Positions 1 through 6,837 are shown, counted from the stretch's first letter. The stretch is DNA of 14,599 bases from an uncultured Ruminococcus sp. (GCA_902782875.1 CACZPE010000253.1:1-14599); one strand, 5' to 3'. Translations and numbers: made by a program. The notes: a model not told the origin generated them from the letters alone.

Positions 1-288
1 CGGTGTTACTTCATATGATGAGCCATCAATACATTCTGAAAGCGTATTCAATGTAGTAGGCATGGTAATGGTTTTGCCGTTTATCTGTATCAGATCAGCG
101 ACATTATCAATCATGATAGGCTCAGGCTTTTTAGAATTCGTAGCCTCATCTGATTGCTGTACCGTAACGGTCTGAGAAGAAGATTCGGTGGTAACGACGT
201 TTTCGTTATTCGCTGTAGAACCGCATGCGGTCATGGTTACAGTCACAATAAGCGCAGTGACCGCAGCTGTAAATTCTGTTATTGTCAT
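1..288 (-). CDS. Lipoprotein N-terminal part, cut by the window edge
   Basis: An open frame of 96 codons reads leftward off the window with no stop. It starts at an ATG preceded by GGGGGAG four bases upstream. The first 20 residues are a hydrophobic stretch ending in MTACGS, a lipobox-like site that predicts cleavage before Cys20 and lipid anchoring outside the membrane. A Ser/Thr/Gln-rich linker follows (about residues 21-50), as in many Firmicute surface lipoproteins, and then the start of a folded domain around INGKTITMP. The signal is odd because the residues before the hydrophobic core (MTITE) carry no Lys or Arg. The true start may therefore differ, or the signal may be weak. The gene begins 68 nt after folE on the same strand with no visible terminator, so it may be read through from the queuosine operon. 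Its codons look more A/T-rich than the genes upstream. The function is unknown. Confidence 0.7.
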   Translation of the reverse strand, partial: MTITEFTAAVTALIVTVTMTACGSTANNENVVTTESSSQTVTVQQSDEATNSKKPEPIMIDNVADLIQINGKTITMPTTLNTLSECIDGSSYEVTP

Positions 289-332
289 ATTGCTCCCCCG
301 GGGTGTTTGTACAGGTCTGATGCGCGGACAAC

Positions 333-353
333 TCCACACTCCAAACTCCACAC
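333..353. repeat. Three tandem heptamers
   Basis: On the plus strand TCCACAC, TCCAAAC and TCCACAC follow one another without gaps. On the minus strand these are GTGTGGA, GTTTGGA, GTGTGGA. They lie in the 68-nt gap between the folE stop and the lipoprotein start. A short phased repeat in an otherwise gene-dense strand is unusual. It resembles short tandemly repeated heptamers known from other bacteria, but no function is evident. Confidence 0.6.
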
Positions 354-356
354 TTT

Positions 357-920
357 TTACATCATATTCATAAGCTTGTTTGTGAGCCGTTCCTCTGTTT
401 CAAAGCGGCCTCTGAGAGTTATTGTCTTGGTGAGAGCGGGCTTTTTTATGCCCCTTGCACTCATGCAGCTGTGTCTGCCTTCGATTATAACGGCAACATC
501 GGGGGTATCAGCGGCAAGGCTCATTATTTCCGCGATATCAGTGCCGATCCTCTCCTGAAGCTGCAGTCTCTTGCACGCCATATCGGCTATGCGGGCGATC
601 TTTGAGAGGCCCAGGACCTTGCCCCTGGGGATATATGCCACAGCTATCTTCATATCATACATCAGAGCCATATGGTGCTCGCAGTAGGAAAAGCAGTCTA
701 TATCCTTTACAAGGACGATATCATCCGATGTGCTCATGCCGAAGGACTTGTTGAACATATCCGCTATCTCTTTGTTTGTATAGCCCGTGCCTTCAAATAC
801 CTCCGCACACATGCGTGCGACTCTTTCGGGAGTTTCGCGCAGACCCTCCCTGTCGGGGTCGTCGCCTATGGCCTTTATTATTCCTCTGACGTGTTCTTCT
901 ATCGCCTGTGTGTCTATCAT
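357..920 (-). CDS. folE: GTP cyclohydrolase I (FolE)
   Basis: This enzyme converts GTP to 7,8-dihydroneopterin triphosphate, the entry step to tetrahydrofolate and to queuosine. The 187-residue length is normal for bacterial FolE. Visible landmarks are [14 protein letters not shown] near residues 24-37, the zinc/active-site motif CEHH at residues 80-83, [11 protein letters not shown] around 100-110, and [11 protein letters not shown] around 147-157 carrying the third zinc ligand Cys152. I chose the ATG at 920 because AGAGGAG lies 7 nt before it. The alternative ATG at 926 overlaps the queE stop as ATGA but is only 1 nt from the same ribosome binding site. The position immediately after queD and queE indicates that this FolE feeds the 7-deazaguanine pathway, although folate supply cannot be excluded. 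Confidence 0.95.
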   Translation of the reverse strand: MIDTQAIEEHVRGIIKAIGDDPDREGLRETPERVARMCAEVFEGTGYTNKEIADMFNKSFGMSTSDDIVLVKDIDCFSYCEHHMALMYDMKIAVAYIPRGKVLGLSKIARIADMACKRLQLQERIGTDIAEIMSLAADTPDVAVIIEGRHSCMSARGIKKPALTKTITLRGRFETEERLTNKLMNMM

Positions 921-922
921 TG

Positions 923-1579
923 TCATACTCCTCTTTTATCCGGGTCCCACACTATCTTGTGGAGCTGAAGCTGCAGCTTCACACCGTTGAGGCGGTTATC
1001 AAGCATGAACTCCACTATCTCCTGCGGGGTTATCTTTCCCCATACGGGGCTTATATGTATATGGCAGGAAAGCTTATATTCCCTCATCACTTCAAGGGCT
1101 CTTTCAAGATCCTGTCGGTCTCCTGCCACAAATTTTACTGTATCATCTGCCGAGAGCGCACGGTAGTTGGCTGTTATCATACGGCTTTCCATACCGCTTG
1201 AGGGCAGCTTGTAGTCTATGGTCAGCACGGGCGCGGGAACTATGTCCCTGCATATGCTTATATCGATGCATCCCGAGGTCTCTATCTCCACACGCACGGC
1301 AATCTTTGCGAGCCTTTCGAGAAGTGTCCGTATACCCTTTGCCGCAAGGGGTTCACCGCCTGTGAGAGTGACGTTTGTGATGCCTGTCTGCAGTATCTGC
1401 TCCGCTATCTCGTCCTCTGTCATAAGGGTATGCTCGCTGTCATACGACAGGGCGTATGCGGTGTCACAGTAGCTGCATCTGAGAGGGCATCCCACAAGGC
1501 GGACAAATACTGCAGGCTCGCCTGCGCGTTCGCCCTCGCCGTTTATGCTGACAAAAATCTCCGATACCTTATACTGCAT
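923..1579 (-). CDS. queE: 7-carboxy-7-deazaguanine synthase (QueE)
   Basis: QueE is a radical SAM enzyme that ring-contracts 6-carboxy-5,6,7,8-tetrahydropterin to 7-carboxy-7-deazaguanine, the third step of queuosine precursor synthesis. The 218-residue protein carries the N-terminal substrate segment [17 protein letters not shown], the iron-sulfur motif C31-x3-C35-x2-C38, the SAM-binding TGGEP at 73-77, ETSG around 110, and a [15 protein letters not shown] tail typical of the family. The start has CGGAG seven bases upstream. The first 11 nt overlap the end of queD in another frame, so the two genes are probably translationally coupled. The stop lies 2 nt from the chosen folE start. QueC and QueF, needed for later steps, are not in the window. 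Confidence 0.96.
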   Translation of the reverse strand: MQYKVSEIFVSINGEGERAGEPAVFVRLVGCPLRCSYCDTAYALSYDSEHTLMTEDEIAEQILQTGITNVTLTGGEPLAAKGIRTLLERLAKIAVRVEIETSGCIDISICRDIVPAPVLTIDYKLPSSGMESRMITANYRALSADDTVKFVAGDRQDLERALEVMREYKLSCHIHISPVWGKITPQEIVEFMLDNRLNGVKLQLQLHKIVWDPDKRGV

Positions 1580-1991
1580 CTGAATACTCCGCGCTGTTGC
1601 CGGGCGTTTCGTATACTGTCAGAGAGACCATACGGTAGCCCATGCCCTTCATCCTGTCGTGTATGTATTTGGCAAGATTTTCCGCTGTCGGCCTGAAGGG
1701 CACTGCAAGTATCCTGAAGCCCTCATCATTCAGTGCATCTACGGTGCGGGGCTTAAGTGAGCCCTCCTCATATATGAGTATATGATCAAGGCTGTCGGCT
1801 ATGCTCTTAAGATCGCGCTTAAGGTCGCCGAAATCGACGATCATGCCGCGCTGCTGACCCTCCGTCACAAGCTCGCCTGTGACCTTTGCCTCTATATGCC
1901 AGCGGTGGCCGTGGATATTTGAGCATTTGCCCTCATATCCGTACAGAAAATGTGCGGAATCAAAATCTGCCTGTGCTGTAAGTGTATACAT
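1569..1991 (-). CDS. queD: 6-carboxytetrahydropterin synthase (QueD)
   Basis: QueD turns 7,8-dihydroneopterin triphosphate, the FolE product, into 6-carboxy-5,6,7,8-tetrahydropterin, the QueE substrate. The 140-residue protein shows the zinc ligands His14 (FDSAH), His27 and His29 (CSNIHGHRW), the candidate catalytic Cys23, the Asp69-His70 pair (SLDH), PTAENL near 101-106, and VYETPGNSAEY at the C-terminus with Glu128. The start codon lies only 2 nt after the stop of the GGDEF/EAL gene. The only upstream ribosome-binding match (AAGGG) lies inside that gene's last codons, which implies coupled translation. The last 11 nt overlap queE. This is the first biosynthetic gene of the operon. Confidence 0.95.
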   Translation of the reverse strand: MYTLTAQADFDSAHFLYGYEGKCSNIHGHRWHIEAKVTGELVTEGQQRGMIVDFGDLKRDLKSIADSLDHILIYEEGSLKPRTVDALNDEGFRILAVPFRPTAENLAKYIHDRMKGMGYRMVSLTVYETPGNSAEYSDAV

Positions 1992-1993
1992 CT

Positions 1994-4402
1994 TTAGTTA
2001 CCCTTGTTCTTCTTTTCGAGTGCAAGCTTGTCGGATGTCTCGGTAAGAGACTGCTCGCTGGGCTTGTGAAGAGCGTCGTATTCTATTACGAATTCCATAG
2101 CATCTGCTTCCCTGAGCGGCTTGCTCATGAGATAGCCCTGGATGTAGTCGCATTTGAAGTCAGAGAGGATCTTGTACTGTTCAAGGCTCTCAACGCCCTC
2201 TACGACGGTCTTTATGCCAAGCTCGCGCACCATGCCGATTATGGAGCTTGCTATCTGATAATCCTTCTTCTTGCTGCCGATCTCGTCTACAAAGCTCTTG
2301 TCCACCTTGAGTGTCTTTATGGGCATATCCTTAAGATAGCTGAAGGAGGAATAGCCCGTGCCGAAGTCGTCAAGAGCCAGCGCTATGCCCAGATCAGCCA
2401 GCTGCTGCAGCTTCTTGCCGTTCTCGCCCTCGAGTATATCCACAAAGCTTGTCTCTGTGAGCTCTATCTGCAGATTGGCGGGATTTATGCGGTAAAGACT
2501 TATCATGTACATGATCTTTGACATGAAATCCGAGCGCTTGAGCTGTATCGCTGATACATTTATCGACATGATGATGTCCTTGTTGTACTCGTTCATCTGT
2601 CTGAGAGCCTTGCAGCCGTTTTCGAGTACCCATGTGCCGATCTTTTCCATAAGGCCGGTCTCCTCGGCTACCTCTACAAAGCTTGCGGGAGATACGTATC
2701 CGAGCTCGGGATTTTCCCAGCGCACAAGGGCTTCAAATCCGTGCAGCACGCCGTTCTCAACTGATACGATAGGCTGGAATACAAGGAACAGCTCCTTGTT
2801 CTCGACTGCCATATTGAGCTTCTGTGCGATGGTGGACTTGTTGAGCACCTTCTCGTGCAGGGAGGTGTTGAAGTATTCGGTATGGCCCTTGCTCTTCTCC
2901 TTTGCTCTCTGCATGGCGATATCCGCATCACGAAGGAGCATATCAAGATTGGTATCGTCATCGGGATATACGGATATACCTGTGGAGAACTGGGCATAGA
3001 GCTTGTTGTTGAGTATCTCTATGGGCTGACGGAACTGATCCCTTATTTTCTTTACGACCTCTTTGAGCTTTACTTCATAGTCCTCAGTGTCAAGCTCTGT
3101 CACTACAACGAATTCATCACCGCTGAAGCGGAATACTCTCGGCATGACCTTCTTTATCCTCTGGCCGAATTCACGCAGGAACGCATCTCCCTGCTTGTGG
3201 CCGAGTGTCTCCGTTATCCACTTGAAGTTGTCTATATCTATGAAGAGCAGCGCGAAACGGTCGTTGTCATCGCCTCTTACAGCTGCCAGGTCCTCGATGT
3301 ATTCATACATCTTGTAGCGGTTGTAAAGGCCTGTCGTGGCATCGAGATTCACATAGTCATCGATGACGGCGTTCTTGTCCTGCAGCGTCTGTGCAAGGTC
3401 ATCCACCGATCTTGCGATAAGTCCTATCTCATTCTCGGATGTGGAGTTTATGCGGAAATTGTAGTTGCCCGCGGATATCTGAGCGATAGAGCTTGAAATC
3501 TCCGGGATATCCTTTGCTTCGTGGCGTATCGCATTGAGTGTGGCGATGGTCTGCAGTACGAAAAGGCAGGCAAGTATGATGACCTGCTGGGTGTACATCC
3601 TTGTGAAGTCGCCCATTGCGATATTGCCGTCAAAAAGCACGGATATGACCCAGCCCGAGGCCAGCTTCTGGTTGTAGAAATAATGTGTTGTCTTGCCCGA
3701 ATGGAACTGGAGTATATTCCCTCTTTCGGTAAGGCCTATCTCGGAAAGCTTTATGTCAGCATTAGACATGAGTGCATCAACGCCCACAGGGGAGAAGACC
3801 ACTTTGCCGTTGGGATCGTATATTACCGCGTATGCGCCCTCGTTTGAGAGGTTGCGGCTTACGTATTCGCCCATGCAGGGGATGTTTATCTTGATATATA
3901 CCATTCCGCTGTTGGGAGAGGAATCGTATCTCTGTGACATTATGAAACCGAGCTTTTCGCTGTAGGTCAGCGAATAGCTGGGCGGGAATGCTGAGCGTAT
4001 ATTCAGCAGTTCGGAGGGGTCGGCCTTGCCGTTTTTGTCTATACATTCCCCCGACGATGCAAAGAACCATATGTTGTCTATCATATCCGAGCCCGATACA
4101 ACAGAGTTTATCTCTGTAACGGACTCTGAGCCGTCCGAGCCGTTTTTGAAGAAATCCTCAGAGAACGGGGAGGTGGTCAGATATCTGAGAGATGTGCTTA
4201 TCTGTGCCATGCAGCTCTCAAAGGAGCGGCAGCTTGTCACGGCGGAGTTTGTCATGAGTGTATGCACGTTCATGTCGCTGTTGTTCTTTACAATGAAGTA
4301 TGTCATGGCGATGAACAGTACGACGATGAGTATATTGAAAATGCATATCATTGTAACAAGGCTGCTGATAAAGCTTTTCTTGACATTTTTGGAATGATCC
4401 AT
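1994..4402 (-). CDS. Membrane sensor with GGDEF and EAL domains
   Basis: This is an 802-residue cyclic-di-GMP turnover protein. A transmembrane helix at about 14-38 and a second at about 272-291 enclose an extracytoplasmic sensor region of roughly 230 residues. A HAMP-like linker follows (about 292-345), then a GGDEF domain (about 350-510) and an EAL phosphodiesterase domain (about 525-775). The diguanylate cyclase signature reads SGDEF (427-431) rather than GGDEF, and no RxxD inhibitory site precedes it. Metal-site Asp389 and Glu430 remain. The EAL domain keeps its key residues: EAL 557-559, Asn615, ELTE 647-650, DDFGTGYSS 678-686, Lys699, EGVE 735-738 and QGY 755-757. Phosphodiesterase activity is therefore the safer prediction, with the cyclase either active or serving as a GTP-binding regulator. 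AAGGAG lies 8 nt before the start. The gene heads the operon with queD, queE and folE. Confidence 0.93.
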   Translation of the reverse strand: MDHSKNVKKSFISSLVTMICIFNILIVVLFIAMTYFIVKNNSDMNVHTLMTNSAVTSCRSFESCMAQISTSLRYLTTSPFSEDFFKNGSDGSESVTEINSVVSGSDMIDNIWFFASSGECIDKNGKADPSELLNIRSAFPPSYSLTYSEKLGFIMSQRYDSSPNSGMVYIKINIPCMGEYVSRNLSNEGAYAVIYDPNGKVVFSPVGVDALMSNADIKLSEIGLTERGNILQFHSGKTTHYFYNQKLASGWVISVLFDGNIAMGDFTRMYTQQVIILACLFVLQTIATLNAIRHEAKDIPEISSSIAQISAGNYNFRINSTSENEIGLIARSVDDLAQTLQDKNAVIDDYVNLDATTGLYNRYKMYEYIEDLAAVRGDDNDRFALLFIDIDNFKWITETLGHKQGDAFLREFGQRIKKVMPRVFRFSGDEFVVVTELDTEDYEVKLKEVVKKIRDQFRQPIEILNNKLYAQFSTGISVYPDDDTNLDMLLRDADIAMQRAKEKSKGHTEYFNTSLHEKVLNKSTIAQKLNMAVENKELFLVFQPIVSVENGVLHGFEALVRWENPELGYVSPASFVEVAEETGLMEKIGTWVLENGCKALRQMNEYNKDIIMSINVSAIQLKRSDFMSKIMYMISLYRINPANLQIELTETSFVDILEGENGKKLQQLADLGIALALDDFGTGYSSFSYLKDMPIKTLKVDKSFVDEIGSKKKDYQIASSIIGMVRELGIKTVVEGVESLEQYKILSDFKCDYIQGYLMSKPLREADAMEFVIEYDALHKPSEQSLTETSDKLALEKKNKGN

Positions 4403-4574
4403 CAGGCTGTCTCCTTACAGATTATCCTGCGTGAAGTGATTTCTCGGCAGGATTTGATACGGATAACCACAGGCCATGACTGTGACGGGATGCTGTCTTA
4501 ACGTTTGTCAGATCATGGAACAGGCGGTGGATTATAAGTTTAAGTCCGAACCCGGGCTGTGAAAACGCATATAT
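4403..4574 (-). promoter_or_regulatory. Long structured leader of the GGDEF/EAL-que operon
   Basis: About 170 nt separate the predicted transcription start (near 4574) from the ATG at 4402. Read on the minus strand, two pairings stand out. The first is CCATGA(t)CTG at 4518-4509 with CAGTCATGG at 4482-4474. The second is ATCCTGC at 4453-4447 with GCAGGAT at 4430-4424, whose 3' arm ends 7 nt before the AAGGAG ribosome binding site (4416-4411). I do not recognise the consensus of a preQ1 or cyclic-di-GMP riboswitch. The regulatory role is inferred from the length, the pairing and the position. Confidence 0.4.
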
Positions 4575-4580
4575 GTAATT

Positions 4581-4609
4581 ATTATAGCATATATATCCAA
4601 ATATTGCAA
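4581..4609 (-). promoter_or_regulatory. Sigma-A promoter for the GGDEF/EAL-que operon
   Basis: On the minus strand TTGCAA (4609-4604) is followed after exactly 17 nt by a perfect TATAAT (4586-4581). It points toward the GGDEF/EAL gene start at 4402. The predicted transcription start is near 4574. Confidence 0.65.
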
Positions 4610-4666
4610 TAAAAAAATGCCGCAAATATACACAAAATACACAGCACTGATGCCGTATCAATTAGC

Positions 4667-4695
4667 ATTATAGCGAACGTTAAATAAATCTGCAA
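4667..4695 (-). promoter_or_regulatory. Possible second, upstream promoter for the same operon
   Basis: A second minus-strand TATAAT (4672-4667) has TTGCAG (4695-4690) 17 nt upstream. The -35 matches the consensus at only three of six positions. It may be a tandem promoter or a chance match in A/T-rich DNA. Confidence 0.3.
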
Positions 4696-4761
4696 GTTTA
4701 CAGTAACGGTACGGGGGAACATTAAAATTCCCAAAGAATTATTACATTCACATTAAATGCC

Positions 4762-4790
4762 TTGACAATGCCGCCGATATATGTTATAAG
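4762..4790 (+). promoter_or_regulatory. Sigma-A promoter with extended -10
   Basis: TTGACA (4762-4767), a 17-nt spacer and TATAAG (4785-4790) preceded by TGT make a near-consensus extended -10 promoter. It drives the small membrane protein at 4840. This also excludes an in-frame TTG at 4762 as a translation start, since it would lie inside the -35 box. Confidence 0.8.
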
Positions 4791-4798
4791 AAATAAGG

Positions 4799-4821
4799 AC
4801 AGCAGAGATATAAACTGCTGT
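4799..4821 (+). promoter_or_regulatory. 5' UTR hairpin next to the ribosome binding site
   Basis: ACAGCAG (4799-4805) pairs perfectly with CTGCTGT (4815-4821) across a 9-nt loop. It sits at the very 5' end of the predicted transcript (start near 4797) and ends 5 nt before AGGAGG (4827-4832). It could stabilise the mRNA or tune translation; no trans-acting partner is evident. Confidence 0.5.
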
Positions 4822-4839
4822 ATTATAGGAGGAATGGAT

Positions 4840-5238
4840 ATGGAACAGGATTACGAGGCAGTATATTCGGGTATTGCGGCTCTGATGACCGGTACGACTT
4901 TTCTGATCGGTCTTGTGGTCGGCATTATCGGAATAATTGCAATGTGGAAGGTGTTCACCAAGGCAGGAGAGCCGGGCTGGGCAAGCATCATACCGATATA
5001 CAATATGTATACGCTTGCAAAGGTCGCTTACGGAAACGGACTTAAGTTCCTTTTCTGCTTAGTCCCTCTGCTTCAGCTGGTATTCCCCTTTGCTTTGTAT
5101 CTCAGGATCGGTCAGAACTTCGGCAAGAGCACAGGCTGGTGCATAATCTTCCTGTGGTTCCTGACACCGATAGGGCTGCTTATGCTGGGCTTCGGCAATG
5201 ATTACTACGAGGGTCCGAACACACAGGCATTTATATGA
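4840..5238 (+). CDS. Small membrane protein, DUF5684 type
   Basis: The 132-residue protein has three or so hydrophobic segments, at about 17-37, 66-86 and 100-118. Between the first two lies KAGEPGWASIIPIYNMYTLAKV-like sequence (residues 41-62), the pattern I associate with DUF5684, a family of small Firmicute and Actinobacterial membrane proteins of unknown function. Some relatives are fused to signal-peptidase-like proteins. I chose this ATG because AGGAGG lies 7 nt before it. An ATG six bases earlier is only 1 nt from the ribosome binding site. The gene is a single transcription unit, with its own promoter upstream and an intrinsic terminator 6 nt after its stop codon. It is divergent from the cyclic-di-GMP/queuosine operon. 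No enzymatic motif is visible. Confidence 0.85.
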   Translation: MEQDYEAVYSGIAALMTGTTFLIGLVVGIIGIIAMWKVFTKAGEPGWASIIPIYNMYTLAKVAYGNGLKFLFCLVPLLQLVFPFALYLRIGQNFGKSTGWCIIFLWFLTPIGLLMLGFGNDYYEGPNTQAFI

Positions 5239-5244
5239 TGCGCC

Positions 5245-5283
5245 AAAACGGGATGTCCGCTTAATACGGGATATCCCGTTTTT
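5245..5283 (+). terminator. Intrinsic terminator of the DUF5684 gene
   Basis: AAAACGGGAT (5245-5254) pairs with ATCCCGTTTT (5273-5282), and the loop allows a few more inner base pairs. The stem runs into TTTTT (5279-5283). This is a classic rho-independent terminator directly after the stop codon. Confidence 0.9.
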
Positions 5284-5313
5284 CATAGGCGGATGCATAT
5301 TATATACATATAG

Positions 5314-5319
5314 TATAAT
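5314..5319 (+). promoter_or_regulatory. Possible -10 box of the WYL regulator gene
   Basis: A perfect TATAAT lies in the A/T-rich 60 nt between the terminator and the regulator start. No convincing -35 stands 16-18 nt upstream. The promoter may be weak or need an activator. Confidence 0.35.
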
Positions 5320-5353
5320 TACATAAAAATATACAAATTCACAGGTGATCAGG

Positions 5354-6256
5354 ATGAAGACAGACAGACTGATAGGTATACTCTCCGTGCTCCTGCGGCG
5401 TGACAGGATGACTGCGGCGGAGCTCTCGCGTATGTTTGAGGTCTCGCGCCGTACCATACTGCGTGATGTGGATACTCTCTCCCTTGCGGGGATACCGATC
5501 GTGTCCGAACAGGGGCAGGGCGGCGGCATATACATAATGGAGAACTACAAGGTCGACCGTGCGCTGCTGTCTGATGAGGATATGAGGGCGATAGTATCGG
5601 GACTGAAAGGGCTTGACAGCGTGACAAACAGCGGCGGCTACCGGCAGCTTGCGGCAAAGCTCTCCGCCAAGGAAAACATCGCGGACAAAAACGATCATAT
5701 CATAGTCGACCTTTCGGGCTGGGACAAGGCTGCATATGCCGACAGGATAGAGACCATAAAAACCGCTATGGAAAACGACGTATGCATACGCTTCCGATAC
5801 TTCTCACCGAAAGGTGAGGGGATAAGGCAGATAGAACCTTTTCACCTGATATATCAGTGGTCGGGCTGGTATGTATGGGGCTGGTGCTGTGAACGCCGTG
5901 ACTGGCGCATGTTCAAGCTCACCCGAATGACGGAGCTTTCTCTTGCGGAGGATAAGCGCACCCGCACGGAGATCCCCCCGTATGACTGTGACAAGCTCCG
6001 CCATACCAAGGGAGAGATAGAGGCAAAGGTAAGATTCGACAAGTCGATACGCTGGCGCATAATAGATGAATTCGGCGCGGAAAACATAGAATATGACGAA
6101 AACGGGGATATAGTGCTGATATTCACATGGTCGGATGTGCCCGCATTCTACAGATATATGCTCACCTTCGGCGACAAGGCGGAGATACTCGCCCCCCAAC
6201 AGTACCGTGAAGAATACCGCGGGCTTCTGGAAAAAACAATAAAAAAATATTTATGA
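5354..6256 (+). CDS. YafY-type WYL-domain transcriptional regulator
   Basis: This 300-residue DNA-binding protein has an N-terminal winged helix-turn-helix (about 3-60, with AAELSRMFEVSRRTILRDVDTL as recognition region and GGGIY in the wing). A WYL ligand-binding domain follows (about 135-205), and then a WCX-type C-terminal extension (about 220-298). The name-giving WYL motif appears as WYV at 172-174, inside SGWYVWGWCCE. Arg and Tyr residues nearby (IRFRYFS, RMFKLTRM) match the family's ligand pocket. The start at 5354 is preferred because AGGTGA lies 5 nt before it. A GTG at 5345 is in frame but overlaps that ribosome binding site. The gene stands 120 nt upstream of, and in line with, the seven-gene operon at 6377-9571, which it probably controls. 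The ligand is unknown. Confidence 0.92.
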   Translation: MKTDRLIGILSVLLRRDRMTAAELSRMFEVSRRTILRDVDTLSLAGIPIVSEQGQGGGIYIMENYKVDRALLSDEDMRAIVSGLKGLDSVTNSGGYRQLAAKLSAKENIADKNDHIIVDLSGWDKAAYADRIETIKTAMENDVCIRFRYFSPKGEGIRQIEPFHLIYQWSGWYVWGWCCERRDWRMFKLTRMTELSLAEDKRTRTEIPPYDCDKLRHTKGEIEAKVRFDKSIRWRIIDEFGAENIEYDENGDIVLIFTWSDVPAFYRYMLTFGDKAEILAPQQYREEYRGLLEKTIKKYL

Positions 6257-6268
6257 TCTTTTTGAATA

Positions 6269-6302
6269 TGACATACTGATGTCACCTTTCATGTTGTAGA
6301 AT
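6269..6302 (+). promoter_or_regulatory. Palindromic operator and -10 of the detoxification operon
   Basis: TGACATACTGATGTCA (6269-6284) is a perfect inverted repeat with 6-bp arms and a 4-bp centre. It covers the place where a -35 box should stand relative to TAGAAT (6297-6302). No good -35 is present, so the site could be bound by an activator replacing -35 contacts, or by a repressor blocking polymerase. The adjacent WYL protein is the obvious candidate; that link is inference. Confidence 0.5.
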
Positions 6303-6352
6303 GATCATAAAGTAAACGACAGATATGCCGTTTATCCTCAGACGATGATCAT
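6301..6352 (+). promoter_or_regulatory. Two-tier hairpin in the operon leader
   Basis: Two copies of the self-complementary octamer ATGATCAT (6301-6308 and 6345-6352) can pair with each other. Inside them TAAACG (6313-6318) pairs with CGTTTA (6329-6334). This predicts a stacked hairpin within the 5' UTR, ending 25 nt before the first gene. Alternatively each octamer is a short DNA palindrome for protein binding. Confidence 0.4.
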
Positions 6353-6376
6353 ATAAACACGAAAGGGGTCATATCT

Positions 6377-6826
6377 ATGAATATGAATTATGAAACAGTT
6401 GAACTCGGAGAAAGACGTGTAGCGGGATTTTCCGCAAGGACAAACAACTCTTCGCCCGATATGGGAGCGGTCATAGGCGGTCTGTGGCAGAGATTCTTTG
6501 CCGAAGGGTACAACGCACTTGACAAGGCGGACGGCAGGACTCTCGGGATATACACCGACTATGAGAACGACGAACACGGCGACTATACCTTCATGACCGC
6601 CTGTGAGGTGAAGGGGGATGTACCCGCAGGATTTGATGAGAGAGTTCTCCCTGCGGGGAAATATGCACGCTTTGTGATCAGGGGCAATATGATGACCGTT
6701 GTGGGTGAATTCTGGCAGGCGCTGTGGCAGATGAAGCTCGACCGCACCTATGTGTGCGACTATGAGGAATATCAGAATGCAGATCCCGAGAACTGCGAGA
6801 TACATATCTACATCGGCATAAAGTAA
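6377..6826 (+). CDS. GyrI-like / effector-binding domain protein (first copy)
   Basis: This 149-residue stand-alone GyrI-like domain (AraC effector-binding fold) belongs to the type that binds amphipathic small molecules. Visible family features are the N-terminal strand YETVELGERRVAGFSA, a helix with IGGLWQRFFAEG (about 33-44), the GIYTDYENDEHGDYTFMTACEV strand pair (57-78), the turn LPAGKYARFVIRG (91-103), and a C-terminal EIHIYIGIK. There is no DNA-binding domain. AAAGGGG lies 8 nt before the start. It is the first gene of the operon and is followed 11 nt later by a RidA gene. Members of this superfamily act as drug-binding sensors or, in the GyrI-like hydrolases, degrade cyclopropane-bearing genotoxins. 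Which applies here cannot be decided from sequence alone. Confidence 0.88.
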   Translation: MNMNYETVELGERRVAGFSARTNNSSPDMGAVIGGLWQRFFAEGYNALDKADGRTLGIYTDYENDEHGDYTFMTACEVKGDVPAGFDERVLPAGKYARFVIRGNMMTVVGEFWQALWQMKLDRTYVCDYEEYQNADPENCEIHIYIGIK

Positions 6827-6837
6827 GGAGGGGTATC

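Noticed and set aside
1982..3496. Long plus-strand frames opposite queD and the GGDEF/EAL gene
   Set aside because: These lie antisense to genes with complete catalytic motifs and show no recognisable domains or start signals.
4424..4518. preQ1 riboswitch before the queuosine genes
   Set aside because: The compact pseudoknot with an A-rich tail typical of preQ1-I is not visible, nor is the cyclic-di-GMP-I core. Only generic helices were found, so it is listed as an unclassified leader.
4690..4706. Half-site resembling the 18-bp XRE operator (TGCAAGTTTAC)
   Set aside because: Only one arm matches and the other half is unrelated. A single 11-nt similarity in A/T-rich DNA is likely chance.
4720..4732. 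GGGAA / TTCCC hairpin upstream of the DUF5684 promoter, considered as a terminator
   Set aside because: The stem is only five base pairs, it has no T-tract, and it lies between divergent promoters where no terminator is needed.
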